64,000 nucleotides of DNA from Chrysoperla carnea (Eukaryota; Arthropoda; Insecta; Neuroptera; Chrysopidae), in NCBI RefSeq assembly GCF_905475395.1, contig NC_058338.1:9500935-9564934 (forward strand), read 5' to 3'. Position numbers and translations under genes: made by a program. This document shows, in pieces, positions 47,691 through 59,283 of the stretch; positions within the stretch are counted from its first letter, which is position 1; each line of letters opens with the position of its first letter. The notes under the pieces are model-generated. The model ran no database searches, was not told where the DNA came from, and saw only the letters and a program-made list of their open reading frames with translations.

Positions 47691-47960
47691 CTGGACGATT
47701 TCGTTTTTCAAAGCAAAATAATTTCGTTTCATAAAAAAAGTAACATATATTTCGAGTGTAATATATATGGATGGATAAGTGAGATTGTCCGACGAAGCAG
47801 GCGTGTTACTGCTAGTGACGTTCAGATAGACAGTACTTAGTTAAATTACTGTACATTGAATGGCATCCCAAGCATTTATTCATTAACATTAATTGATCTT
47901 TTAAACTGCTTTTATTTTAATGTTAACATATTTAACAAGATAACAAAACTTATATGTAAA

Positions 47961-48395
47961 CTAGCGTGATACCCATCCGCTTTGCTGGGTTTAAAAGTAA
48001 AGATTGATAAAGATCACCGTGTTATAGCCTTCACCTCTCTTGCGCTCATTTATCCCCTTTCTATAACACTCAAAATAATGGTAGGAATTGTTTTACATAA
48101 GTAATATATATGTACGGTTTTCTACTTTTTTAAATGTAAAATAGTCAATAATTTATTGAGTATATCAGATGGCCATGGTATGTTTTATTTTAACTATTTT
48201 TCAGAAATCTGTAATTTATGTCAAATTAAAATAATTTTTTTTAAATATATCTTTAAAAATAATAGCTCATGTGTTATTCTGATGTATGAGCTACATTATT
48301 GTTCAGTTTTATTCAAATCCATTCATTAGTTTCTCCGTGAAAGCGTAACAAACAAACAAACATCCTTACTTTGACATTTATAATATATATAGAGA
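47961..48395 (-). mobile_element. Helitron-like element, family A, with internal deletion
   Basis: On the minus strand it begins TCTCTATATATATTATAAATG-like sequence after A and ends CCCAGCAAAGCGGATGGG, then TATCACGCTAG before T. About 435 bp against 524 bp for the two longer copies. Confidence 0.68.
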
Positions 48396-48455
48396 TATAG
48401 TGATATAGAGATACAGGAATATAGGGATATAGGTATATAGGGATAGGGATAAACT
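48396..48455. repeat. Short ATAGGGAT-type minisatellite
   Basis: Runs of ATATAGAGATATAGTGATAT then ATATAGGGATATAGGTATAT, directly abutting the 5' end of the Helitron-like copy. Confidence 0.6.
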
Positions 48456-48465
48456 CAGCTAAATT

Positions 48466-48702
48466 TTTAAATTTTGTATACAAATATACGTATTCATATC
48501 AAAGTCTTTCGATTATTAGTGTTTTTTTTTAATGATACAATTGCGTAATTTATAAAGAAAAATAACTTGTTAAGTTAATAATATTAATTAAAGAGGATTG
48601 AATTGTCTAGTTTATACGCATTTTATCATTAAAAAAAAAAAAAAAAAACATAATAATTATCGAAAGATTTTGATGTTCAAATTTGTATACAAAATTTAGT
48701 GA
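48466..48702. repeat. Inverted-repeat (foldback) element
   Basis: AAATTTTGTATACAAAT and AGTCTTTCGATTATTAGTG on the left are mirrored on the right by AATAATTATCGAAAGATTTT and ATTTGTATACAAAATTTAG. The arms are about 85-100 bp, with T- and A-runs facing each other. Confidence 0.6.
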
Positions 48703-49494
48703 ACAAACATAAAATAAATAAATAAATAAGTTGATAAAATAAAATTCATTAAGTTAATTACAGAATTTTTAAGAATTATAGAGGCACAAAAGCCCGGTTG
48801 TTGAAGGCGCTTGACATGAATCTAAGAGATCAGTGCATATTTTCAATTCTCTTTAATTATGAAAATAATAACATTCTATCAGAAATTTCAAATCGCAGGA
48901 GGATAAACTAAAATAAATGAATTAAAAAAACTTTCTCATAAACGTTTTGTTTATTTTTTTATACGAACGAGTAGGTATTAGCTGGAATGTTAAAACCCGA
49001 GGCATGACGATGGTAATGGTTATGAATACAATTATAGAATGCTAATTAATTAAATGTAGATAGAGCAATATATGATTCGAATATATTTAAATATTTTCTG
49101 TACTTTAAATATTTATACATTTTCTAAATATTTCCTCATTCAGTACAGTTGCTTTCTATTCTACTGTTGCCGTCATACGGTTCGATAACATTTTTTATTT
49201 CATTGTTTTCTGGGTCTCGGTTTTAATTTGTTGACAAATCTCGCCTTGTGTTACCAATCTGTTATGCTATGTGCGTTCAAAGGGAAACAGTATGTAAATT
49301 TTAAATCATTTTAAATTAATAGAAAATTAAAATAGTAGCAGTGAATATTGGATTTTAATACTAAGAAAGACTATCTATAGAGATAGAAAAAAGCACTATA
49401 TAGGTGGTTAGCTCGTATAGATATATAATATTTAACGGAAATGTTGATTACAAAATTGTAAGCCATACATATATAAAAGAATATCATAATTTTG
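48703..49494. other. Intergenic, nothing recognised
   Basis: No frame, repeat or RNA gene was supported. Confidence 0.5.
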
Positions 49495-50000
49495 ACAAAA
49501 ACAAGTGAAAACACACAATTGACTGAGTTAATTGTTGAAATACCATGTACAGACAGTGTTGATTACTCTATCACATTACACATATATACATTTCACACAC
49601 ATATAACCGATATACCCATATAATACATACTATACAATTTGCGCAAAATTTGCGCTCTCACGGGTAAACAGTGATGTTTGTGATGTGTTTACAAGATGGA
49701 TCCTACGGATCCAAGACCCATATGACCCATATTGCTCATTTACTAACTTAACCTTACTTTTTACGTCCTCAGCACACAAAAAATTTCAGCTTGATATCTA
49801 TTTTCGTTTTTGAGTAATCATGATGACAGACGGACAGAAGGAGACGATAGACGACAGACGACAGACGAAAGACAGACAATCGGAAATGGACTAATTAGGT
49901 GATTTTATGATCACCTATACCAAAATTTTGTTCATACCATCAATATTTTTAAGCGTTACAAACTTGGGACCAAACTTAGTATACCTTGGTATATTTCATA
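49495..50000 (-). repeat. Family C copy, interrupted at its end
   Basis: Runs from ACAAGTGAAAACACACAATT through GATATCTATTTTCGTTTTTG to AAGCGTTACAAACTTGGGAC and TATATTTCATA at 50000. A Helitron-like element then interrupts it, and the expected continuation (TACATAATGGTATAAAAAT) resumes at 50489. Confidence 0.65.
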
Positions 50001-50488
50001 CTAGCTGTAAATTACCCGCTTTGCTGGGTAACATCCCCACTTGCACCCCTCCCTCCACATTTCCTTGCGTGGGATAACAGTTTTGTAATGTACACGTCAT
50101 GCTCTTTTATTTGATACCCCACTTAGGTATATTTGTAAATATTCGATAATTCCTTCCCACTTTCTCGCTACACCTTTCTACCCTCCGAAGGTTAAAAGTA
50201 GATAAAAACAATAGATCTTTGAAGCTGGTTGTATATCGTGTCAATATTTGAGCTTAATCGATGCACAACTTTTTTATTTTTTGAAGCATATCCCTTTCAA
50301 CCCCTATTTCAACCCCTTACTCTACTATAATATGGATGTATTATACATAAAAACCTTCCTCTTGAATCACTCTATCTATTAAAACCGCATCAAAATCCGT
50401 TGCGTAGTTTCAAAGATTTAAGCGTACAAAGGGACATAGGGACATAGGGACAGAAAAAGCGACTTTGTTTTATACTATGTAGTGATGA
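50001..50488 (-). mobile_element. Helitron-like element, family D
   Basis: On the minus strand it starts TCATCACTACATAGTATAAA after A (50489) and ends CCCAGCAAAGCGGG, then TAATTTACAGCTAG before T (50000): TC...CTAG ends with an A/T target. It inserted into the end of a family C repeat. 488 bp, no coding region. A GACATAGGGACATAGGGACA tract lies near its 5' side. Confidence 0.68.
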
Positions 50489-51419
50489 TACATAATGGTA
50501 TAAAAATTTTATTAAACAATTGTATAAAAATTAAAATAATCTGACTCCCTAACTATTTAGGTGTGTCTGGTACAATTGCCAAGAAATCTCTTTTAATAAA
50601 TATAATGAAACACGAAAAAAACAATGTTTAAACAAAATACAATATAAATTTTAAAACAATATAAAGACAAAATTTTTATTTTTAAACATGAATACGGGGG
50701 CAGATAGCTCAGAAATAGTACTTGTAATTAAAATATTAAATTAATTCATAATTTTGTTAATTAAAACTTATATTATTTGGAATGAAATGAAAACGGTATA
50801 TTTAATCATGTAATAAAGTTCATACGATTTTAAATTAAAAATGAAAAGTTTAAACTCGACTCTACGTTGTACATACTTCGGAACTCGTTAGCTACAAAAT
50901 ATTTTTCAATTATGAAGTGTGTCTAAAGTATAACTCCTAAATGGTTCTACTGATTGCTTGGTAGAAAAATAATTTTTGTTTATTGCCTTGGAAAATGAAA
51001 ATTTTCATTATGATACAATAACACTTTCTCACTATCAGTGGAAAGTCGTTTCTGAGTGGGTGTTTGCCCCTTCTAAATTGGCTGTTTATAAAGGATCTTG
51101 AAATGGTATCATGAACATCATGATAAAATTCAGGCCTGCTACTATAGGTCACCTGACATTCAAGCTAGCAAGTGCACACACTTTCTTTAGCTGCTTATTA
51201 GATTGGCCTAGGTTTGGGGCTCTTTGGTATTTGACCAACTACACCTTTCATTTGAGGTTCTTGTTAGTTCAACAAAGAGGATCCTTTCTGCCCAGAAAAT
51301 TTAGATCACATACATGCCCGAAAAAGAATTATAGAGATCCGAAATTTTCGTATTTTTCATGGAACCGCTATGAATCAGTTGCCTTTTTCTGAAATTCAGT
51401 TTTAAAGACACTCGTATCT
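50489..51419. other. Intergenic, nothing recognised
   Basis: Two overlapping frames of 71 and 93 codons on opposite strands (50937-51392) have no recognisable family match or exon context. Confidence 0.45.
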
Positions 51420-51740
51420 TTATTCTTTTATTAGCTGAATACAGAGAATTACAAAATTATTTCCTTTTTGTATCCAATTATTCCATCTGGCAGTCCTGGA
51501 GCAAGCCCCTAAATCAACAGCCAAACCAATGTTTATGAAAAATAATGTGATTGGCAAATTCCATCTATGGGGTATGGGTATAGAAGTTAGCGGACCATGC
51601 TCTAGCATCGCCAAATAGACCCTTGCACTCTATCCCCGCTACGCTTTTCAGTGGCTATTATAAACCAACTGATGTACTGAAACCCAGGATTTGCCTAGCG
51701 CTGAGTTTCTTAATTTCTTCTGGTTCGACTATGGCCGATC
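51420..51740 (-). mobile_element. LINE 3' fragment, same family as 59284-59720
   Basis: The minus strand from 51740 (GGCCATAGTCGAACCAGAAG, then AAACTCAGCGCTAGGCAAAT) is nearly identical to 59540-59665. It keeps only the inner hairpin ATGCTAGAGCAT of the longer hairpin seen in that copy. It ends near AATAAAAGAATAAAG. Its 5' side abuts a T-run and the CCCACA microsatellite. Confidence 0.7.
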
Positions 51741-51748
51741 AAAAAAAA

Positions 51749-51953
51749 CCCACACCCACACCCACACCCACACCCACACCCACACCCACACCCACACCCA
51801 CACCCACACCCACACCCACACCCACACCCACACCCACACCCACACCAACACCAACACCCACACCCACACACACACCCACACCCACACACACACCCACACC
51901 AACACCCACACCCACACCCACACCCACACCCACACCCACGCCCCACCCACACC
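51749..51953. repeat. (CCCACA)n microsatellite
   Basis: About 200 bp of CCCACA hexamers with a few CACA or ACCAACA variants. The threonine-proline, histidine-threonine and valine/glycine-rich frames on both strands are translation of this repeat, not proteins. Confidence 0.97.
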
Positions 51954-51957
51954 CATA

Positions 51958-52014
51958 CTCAACCCAACCCAACCCAACCTAACCCAACCTAACCCAACCC
52001 AACCCAATCCAACC
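51958..52014. repeat. Degenerate telomere-like pentamers (CCCAA/CCTAA)
   Basis: Right after the hexamer tract comes a run of AACCC and AACCT pentamers. CCTAA is the complement of the insect telomere unit TTAGG; most units here are the variant CCCAA. It could be an interstitial telomere-like stretch or an eroded LINE/SINE tail. Confidence 0.6.
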
Positions 52015-52029
52015 AAAAATTACAAAAAT

Positions 52030-52230
52030 TGTGTTTTTTTGAATTTTTTATGATTTTTTCGATTTTTACAAATTGCAAAAAGTGTAAAAAAAGTTTTTAT
52101 TTCCGATTTCGATAAAACTAAGTTTATAAGGTAATTTTGACCCGAAAATTACAAAAATCGTGTTTATTTGACCATTAAATGAGTAATTTTCGAGATATTT
52201 TATGAATCTGACTGTAGAGCCAACATTTTT
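52030..52230. repeat. Family E single copy
   Basis: GATTTCGATAAAACTAAGTT and ATAAGGTAATTTTGACCC match the two-copy repeat at 11110-11745. Confidence 0.55.
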
Positions 52231-54794
52231 ATTCCGTTCAGTCTCTGAAATTATTCCGCATTGAATCTAATTATTCCAAAATTGTCCTTTTCATTTCAAT
52301 TACGATTCATTACTGTTTCGGACACACAGTAATAAGTTGGACACAGACCCAAGATATTTTTTATTCATTTTATTACATTAGTTTTTTAAGAAACTGTCCG
52401 AAACAAAAGGAAATCAATTTTTTTTTCTAAACCATCCCTGAACTACAGCCGTTTTTGAGTTTTAGCGAGACTAACGCACAGCAATTTATTTTTATATATA
52501 CAGATGATTAAAACTTCTCAAATCTCAAATTGTTGAAAATTTATTCTCTTTTAAAACTAAATAGTACCTACAATTTTTGCCAACCAGTGCTTCCAGTTCA
52601 AAATCGGCAAAAACTGTAAAAATTTTAGGTAACGTCAAATTTTTCGAGGTTTGTTTTGTTTTTCGGCATGATTCGGTCGTCTGCCGTGATCGAAAACTGG
52701 GATTTAACTACATTGAAAACAACATATCAAAAACAAAAAACAAAAGATACCCGATTCGATGCAACGTTTAAAGTTTAATTTGATTAGCCTAGTAGCTCTG
52801 TACCAAGTTTCGTTACGGTATTCCGAAATTCAAAGTAAAAACGGTGAGCTTTCGAGCTATTCTTATAAAAGTTAGAAAGCTCTGCATTCATTCTTTAACA
52901 ATAATTCTACCAATAATAAGAATATTTATTCAAGATCCAAATTGAATTGAATATAAATTTTTTATACGATAGCTAATCTATTTAAAATAAGTGATATTAC
53001 TCTCAATACATACATACTCTAAAGCTTATTTTTTGTGCGTGCTTGTTGTTCAATATCTGATAAAATATTATGATATTTCCAAGTAAAATATGTCATATGT
53101 AATAATATTTTGATAACCCTTCAAAATAAATAGGTAAAAGGCATAAGAGTGTGTATATAACTGTTTAATATGTTATAGAGCAAAAATATAGGGTAGGTTG
53201 TCAGTGTCTACCATAACCATCCATAAATAAAGGTACATAGGCGGGCAGGAAAAATAACGCCTAAAATATGAAAACAAAGACAGTCAGTCATAGAGATTGT
53301 CGGCGGAAGTGAAAACTTTGGAATAACTGGTCTTTGGCCTGGTTGGAGCCTTCGACAGTTTAGTTCGCTGCGCTCGCATATAGCTCTAATAAATATCTAT
53401 TCCCAATTCCTGAATAATAATATATAATACCTCAATACTATTCAAATATCGGTTCACAATTCTAGATAAATATGGTGGGAGCGCAAATAAATACATTTGA
53501 ATAGTAAGATGTAATGTAATATATTATTTATATGCGTTTCCACCATTTATTAAACCAACCTCGCGTTTACTTGAATTGAAATAAAAATTAGGGAGATAAT
53601 CTGGGATCGATCAGCGGGGCCTCCGTTTTAAAGCTTGATTTCATGACTCCCTAAAGGAACATTAAATACTGATTTCGAATATAAAATGATTGTAGAGTAG
53701 GCATGGGCGAGTTATTTTAAGTTGAAGTCACCATTGTTATAACTTTATTGTGTGCCATAAACTTTATTGTGTGTCTCTTTATTCAAGTCCGCATTGACTC
53801 TTCTACCTATCTCAGTTTCTCACTCGTATTTGTGGTTGTCACTGTCTAACTCGTATTTTAGATACAGTTCTCTGAGGGACTTCTCTAATCCACGTTTGCC
53901 CATGCCTGTTGTAGAGAGAAAGCTATACTATATAATCAGTTTATATTTTTCTATGCGAGCAACTAGTAGACTAGTAGAACTATTTTTTTTTTTTTTTGGA
54001 ATAACAACATGTGGGTTGATAATATAAACATTTACCTGAATGACTTTGTATTCCAGAAAATCCTCAAAGATAGAAAATGTGCAAAAAATTATATATACAA
54101 GTTCAAACCACACACACACACACAGACACACACAGATGCATTCACCTAAATAAATAAAAACCACAAGGGTAAAAAAAAAGGATACAAATAGATATTACAC
54201 ATATATAAATGGAAGCACAAAATAAAATATAAAAAAAAGATTAATGTTTTGCAAGAGATGTTGAAGAACAGAAGAACAGAACAGTGTCAAGGCTTTTTAT
54301 ATGCCACAATATCATTCACAATATTTCTTCATAAAAGCTTTAGTTTCGTTCATAAAATATTTATTATTTGTTTTGTATAATATAAATGTATAAAATTTAA
54401 TATTATGTATGGTGTAGGATTATTGTTGGAGGGACGTAGAAAGTATAACTATTAATAAATGGCTCCCAAAGTAAGTCTCGCGGCAGTATAAACTTGACTG
54501 CCGAAAGCATGCTAACTGTGACATGATCAAATGTTACAAGATTTCATTTTAAAATTATTAAATTTTACTGCACATTTTCACAGACAAAATATCGAGTGGA
54601 TATCGTTTACGATAATGTCTCCGTTTTCTGTAATAGTGTCCCATTTTTGAACGCAAAAGGTCTAAAAATTTCAGAATCCATCTAACTCCTCTGAAGTCGA
54701 CAAACTCAACCCAAGCATCTGGTAATAATAAGAAGAGAGAGTTTTCAAAAATAAAATAAGAAATGTTCAAGACAACAAAAATGAAATATATAAA
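52231..54794. other. Intergenic, only simple repeats
   Basis: A CA-rich run (near 54108-54135) and short T- or A-runs are seen. No exon, RNA gene or mobile element end was supported. Confidence 0.5.
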
Positions 54795-55231
54795 ACTAGT
54801 AAAACAAACAACTGACTAAGTTATTTGTTGAAATACCATGTATAGACAGTGTTGACTACGCAAACATTATAATGTTCCAACTTAATTTGCGCCCTTACAA
54901 GTAAACAGTGATGTTTACGAAAAAAATTTTCAAACTAAAATTGTTTATTAAACTTTTGTTCTAAATCTAACGGTGTACAAAGATAGGTCCTACGGGTCTA
55001 AGACCCAATTGACCTATGTTGCTCATTTAGGAATTTGACCTCACTTTTTTCGTCCTAAGCACGCTATACAAATTTCAGATTGATATCTCTTTTTGTTTTT
55101 GAGTTATCGTGTCCACAAACGAATAGTTAGATGGACAAACAGACAGCCGAAAGTAGACTAATTAAGTGTTTTTATGAATACCTAATACTATTTTTAAGCG
55201 TTACAAACTTAGTATACCTTGATTTCATATA
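54795..55231 (-). repeat. Family C copy, interrupted by a MITE
   Basis: From AAAACAAACAACTGACTAAG to AAGCGTTACAAACTTAGTAT and TTGATTTCATATA at 55231. The end motif TACAGGGTATAAAAAG resumes after the MITE at 55652. Confidence 0.65.
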
Positions 55232-55649
55232 CAGGGTCCGTCACCATATGTGGTACATTGAGTATTTTAAGGCGGTATCAATTTAATTTAATTTAGTATT
55301 TCATTGGATATATATATATATATAGATAGATATGGACACACACATAATATTTTTTATTTTTAAGTAGTGGGAGATTTTGGTACATAACAAAAAATAAAAA
55401 CTAGTATTTCATTGGATATATATATATGTATATAGATAGATATGGACACACACTATATACACATACTATATATATAATAGTTTTTATTTTTTGTTATGTA
55501 CCAAAATCTCCCACTACTTAAAAATAAAAAATATTTTGTGTGTGTCCATATCTATCTATATTTATATATATATCCAATGAAATACTAAATTAAATTAAAT
55601 TGATACCGCCTTAAAATACTCAATGTACCACATATGGTGACGGACCCTG
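55232..55649. mobile_element. Palindromic MITE with TA duplication, nested in family C
   Basis: Ends CAGGGTCCGTCACCATATGT and ACATATGGTGACGGACCCTG are perfect inverted repeats extending over 70 bp, bounded by TA at 55230-55231 and 55650-55651. The interior folds as well (TTTAAGTAGTGGGAGATTTT and its complement). It fits a Tc1/mariner-type MITE. No transposase is seen. Confidence 0.88.
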
Positions 55650-55920
55650 TATACAGGGTATAAAAAGCCAATAGAGTTTCATATGTTAAGAAATTTAAAA
55701 AAAAAGGTTGGATACTCCTGCTGGATTTGAACTAAATAATGACTATAGTGACTAATTTTATATCCACACTTCTACCGACTGAGAAATTTATTATAGCCAA
55801 CTTAAATATAGGTATTTTTATTAGACTGATAGTTCACACATTTAGCCCCACTGCAACTCTCCAATTCTCTGGGATCCATTCCTCATTTAAACTTCAAGTA
55901 TGTACAAAGATACTATTTGC

Positions 55921-56206
55921 TAGGTTAGGTTAGGTTATATTGGCTGTCCACGAAAGACACACTTAGGCTATAGAGCCCATTGTGATATCATATATGTATT
56001 TTATCACCTTTCCGCAGATAATTTCATTTATCAGCTCCTCGATTTCAGAGGCTGAATGCACCTCCTTCATACATATACCATGCACTACACCAGCTCTTCA
56101 CAACTATTAATTAAATTAATTTTGTTGCGACGGCGGGAATCGAACCCGCTACCCTATGCATACCGCGAACGGAATTGGTTACACCTTAACCAACTGAGCT
56201 AATAAG
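55921..56206 (-). mobile_element. tRNA-derived SINE with LINE-like 3' end and TTAGG-type tail
   Basis: On the minus strand it begins with a tRNA-like head: box A TTAGCTCAGTTGG and box B GGGTTCGATTCCCGC. A body follows, then TATCACAATGGGCTCTATAG and CTAAGTGTGTCT, matching the 3' end of the LINEs at 2.4 and 13.6 kb, and a CCTAACCTAACCTA tail. A 9-bp target duplication ACTATTTGC flanks it (55912-55920 and 56207-56215). 286 bp. The tRNA-like head could be mistaken for a real tRNA gene; the body, tail and target duplication argue for a SINE. Confidence 0.88.
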
Positions 56207-56215
56207 ACTATTTGC

Positions 56216-56879
56216 CACAAATCAATAACTTTTTTTCAGAAAGATGAAATGAATTTTTGGTATCAGGAAACCTAATTTTCTGGTGGGAAACATTAACTCT
56301 ATGGTACAGCATATAAAAAGGTAAAAACAAAGTATATACATATAATAAAACTGTACAAGATTACATGAAACAAATAAAAAACATGCATTTATTCGTACTT
56401 GTATTGTTTGACTTTCGAACTTTTCTACAAAGAATGGATATTAAAAATATTAAGTATAAAGTATAAAAAAATAGAAAAACTGTATTGCGGTATAATTCAC
56501 GAATAAAAATATATAGAAAGATTCTAGGAAATGCAAAAAAACACTTTTAATATAACATGTTGTAATATTTTCTACGAAAATTTGTTTTTTTTAAAAATGT
56601 TTAACTGTGTAACGTTTTTATATTTTATTTAGACCTTTTTTTTTGTAAAAAAGTGAGGAAATTTCACTTTGCTCAATTCATTACATATTGTAAAGAACAA
56701 TTTGTATCTATTTCTGCTTTCGTGCGCTTATAACTCGAATACCAATACACGGTAAGAAATGAATGGAGTTTCCTACAAAGATGGTATGGTATAGAAACAG
56801 ATACCATATATGTAATATGGCATTATGTATCTATGTTAGCATCAGTTAGCTTTTTGTACATGATGTTTATGTCCTCTTT
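56216..56879. other. Intergenic, nothing recognised
   Basis: No frame or repeat supported. Confidence 0.45.
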
Positions 56880-57300
56880 TCTAGATGTTCTTAAATATTG
56901 ATGCTATCAACAAACTTTTGGCAAAGAGGTGTTCATAAAATCACCTAATTATTCCATTGTCCGTCTGTCCGTCTCTGTGAACACGATAACCCAAAAACTA
57001 AAGGAGATATCAAGCTGAAATTTGTATAGCGTATTCAGGACAAAAACAAGTGAGATTGAGTTAAAAAAAAAACATACTTTTATTTGAAACTTTTCTTATC
57101 CGTGAAACATCACTGTTTACCTGTGAGGACGCAAATTAATTAATTTTGAGATTTTCGAAAACCAAATAAATGGAGGGCGAAAGGTAGCTATAATTGCTTT
57201 AAACTCTTCTGATTAATTAAAAGTAATGCAAGGCATTAACATTCAACACTTTATATACATGGTATTTCAACAATTAACTCAGTCAATTGTTTATTTTTAA
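56880..57300 (+). repeat. Family C copy
   Basis: Has GATATCAAGCTGAAATTTGT, GTGAAACATCACTGTTTACC, CATGGTATTTCAACAATTAA and TCAGTCAATTGTTTATTTT, in the same orientation as the 9.9-kb copy. Its outer end is eroded. Confidence 0.6.
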
Positions 57301-57656
57301 TTGTTTACTACTGAGTTTGATTTTTTTGTAGTAGGGTTTTAAAAGAAATCTTTTGCATATATGTAGTTTTATAGCGGAGAGCAACTTGTAGGTATAACAG
57401 AACAATTATGTCATACTCTGTTCTTTGACGATGATGAAGTATGTTGTATTGTAAAACAAATTGTTTTACCGACTTCATAGGTACCTTATACACAAAAATA
57501 ATGTAACAATTCTGTTTGCTGCTGCTGTAAATGATGATGATGTCAACAACAGCACAAAATGGATGAAAACGAGGATTTTCTATTCTCAAGTGAAAGACAT
57601 AAAGCAGCTTAAAATATTATGCTGAAATGTAAGCATATATATATATATGTTATATA

Positions 57657-57973
57657 CGGAATGTTCGATTGACATCTAGGCATATAAATATCACGAGTAT
57701 AACAGAATACATGCGTTAAGCAATGCATCTAAGTAAGAGCGGTATTATAGGTGTTATATGAAATTGTAAAAGTGACTTGTATCGTGGCTTATCTGTTGTA
57801 GTTCATCTATTCAACTAAGAAACTCTCATTTTTCAAGCGTCTTACAACTATCTCAACGCATATCGAAGCTTCAACACATGTATATAATACCTCTCACTTA
57901 GATACATTGCTTAACGCATGTATTCTGTCATACTTGTGATATTTATATGCCTAGATGTAAATCGAACATTCTG
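57657..57973. mobile_element. MITE with TA duplication
   Basis: About 95-bp inverted repeats: CGGAATGTTCGATTGACATC at the left and TCGAACATTCTG at the right. Shared inner blocks include GCATATAAATATCAC and AATACATGCGTTAAGCAATG with their complements. TA flanks both sides (57655-57656, 57974-57975). Confidence 0.82.
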
Positions 57974-57975
57974 TA

Positions 57976-59283
57976 TATGTATTATTGTGCTTGTATATAG
58001 CTTTCCATTATTGAAACAACTCTACCGAGTCATATTTATCCATACAGATTGCTTGTACATTTGTTCTTAATAAAAAAGAAAATGTGAACAAAAATCAATG
58101 ATTTCTTTTTTTTTTATATAAGTGTGAGACAACATAGCAAAATAATTGTGCACTTTGTATAAAGTGCAAATTTAGATGAGAGATATAAAAATTAAGGAGA
58201 TATGCAAGGATTGAATCTACTAGGGATTTCAATAAAACTTTATAAATACATTTTTTGATTAACATAGTTTCCAAAAATCACAAAAAATTCTTAAATCATC
58301 GGGCTTTTTATTATTATTTTATCGTTCAAAGTTGACTGAAAAAATGATGAATCATATTGGTTATCCTTTTCAATTGGATATTTCTAAATCAAATTGTGAT
58401 AAAAAACTATCTAAAAAAATTTAGATAATCTTGTTGTTTATAATCATACCATAAAAATATAAGGTTGTCGATGATATAAAAACAAAATTTAATTATGAGT
58501 TCATCAAAGATCCATCATTTGATGAACAGAGACGATTATAGTTAGAGTATTGATGATTGAAGAAAGGTATCTATATTATCAAATTTATAAGCATCACTTG
58601 CACACAATATATTATATATTTTTGTAGTCGCGTGGTATTGTAAAACTAAAAATAATACATTATTTGACTACAAAGCATGTATTTGGATTATATGTATAGA
58701 CCATGCAATAATCCAAAATTTGTTTCCTGTCTGCGGAGCATTCTTATTCGCAAAACCGGTTCTTCTAAATTAATTTTAGAAAGACACATTTCTCTGCCAG
58801 TTTGCCAAACGTGCGTTATAAATTAAGAACTATGAATTATGTTTCCTGTTAATCATAAATAAATTGCCTCAAAATGAATGTTTATGAGTCAATTGAAATT
58901 TTCAAAAACTCTAAGCATACACTCTTGAACGAACATAAGAACCGTTTACGTTACACTTTGTTTCAGACATTTTTAATATTTTTCATAATTTTGGACCATC
59001 CCGTTACTTTTAAAACGGGATCCGATTTATTAATAAGACCTCAGCGTTCTCATCTTAAACTATTTCAGAATTGTTTCACTTTTGTATGCATTCTAGTATA
59101 TGTAGAAAACTTTTTAATGAACGATTCATACCAATTAAAGTTATTTGAAACATTTTCATGTTATTCGATGTATGTTGTGTGCAGTTATTATCCGAACGTA
59201 CTTTAAGTGTCATAAATAATTGTAGGGAAAACAAAGTAGTGTTTGTATAGGTGATTTTTAAACAAGTTTCTGGTTTAATATTT
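57976..59283. other. Intergenic with one unclassified small frame
   Basis: A 110-codon frame (58874-59206, +, true ATG) has no recognisable domain, and its composition looks like translated non-coding DNA. I see no promoter or splice support for it. Confidence 0.35.

Noticed and set aside
51623-52053. Long threonine-proline, histidine-threonine and glycine/valine-rich frames on both strands
   Set aside because: They are translations of the (CCCACA)n microsatellite in all frames.
56122-56206. Apparent tRNA gene on the minus strand
   Set aside because: Box A and B are good, but spacing is long and it is joined to a SINE body, LINE-like 3' end, pentamer tail and target duplication.
57308-57589. 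93-codon minus-strand frame
   Set aside because: No family match; next to repeat copies and not supported by context.
58874-59206. 110-codon plus-strand frame with a real ATG
   Set aside because: No recognisable domain, no splice or promoter support, and its composition is like translated intergenic DNA. Kept only as a note.
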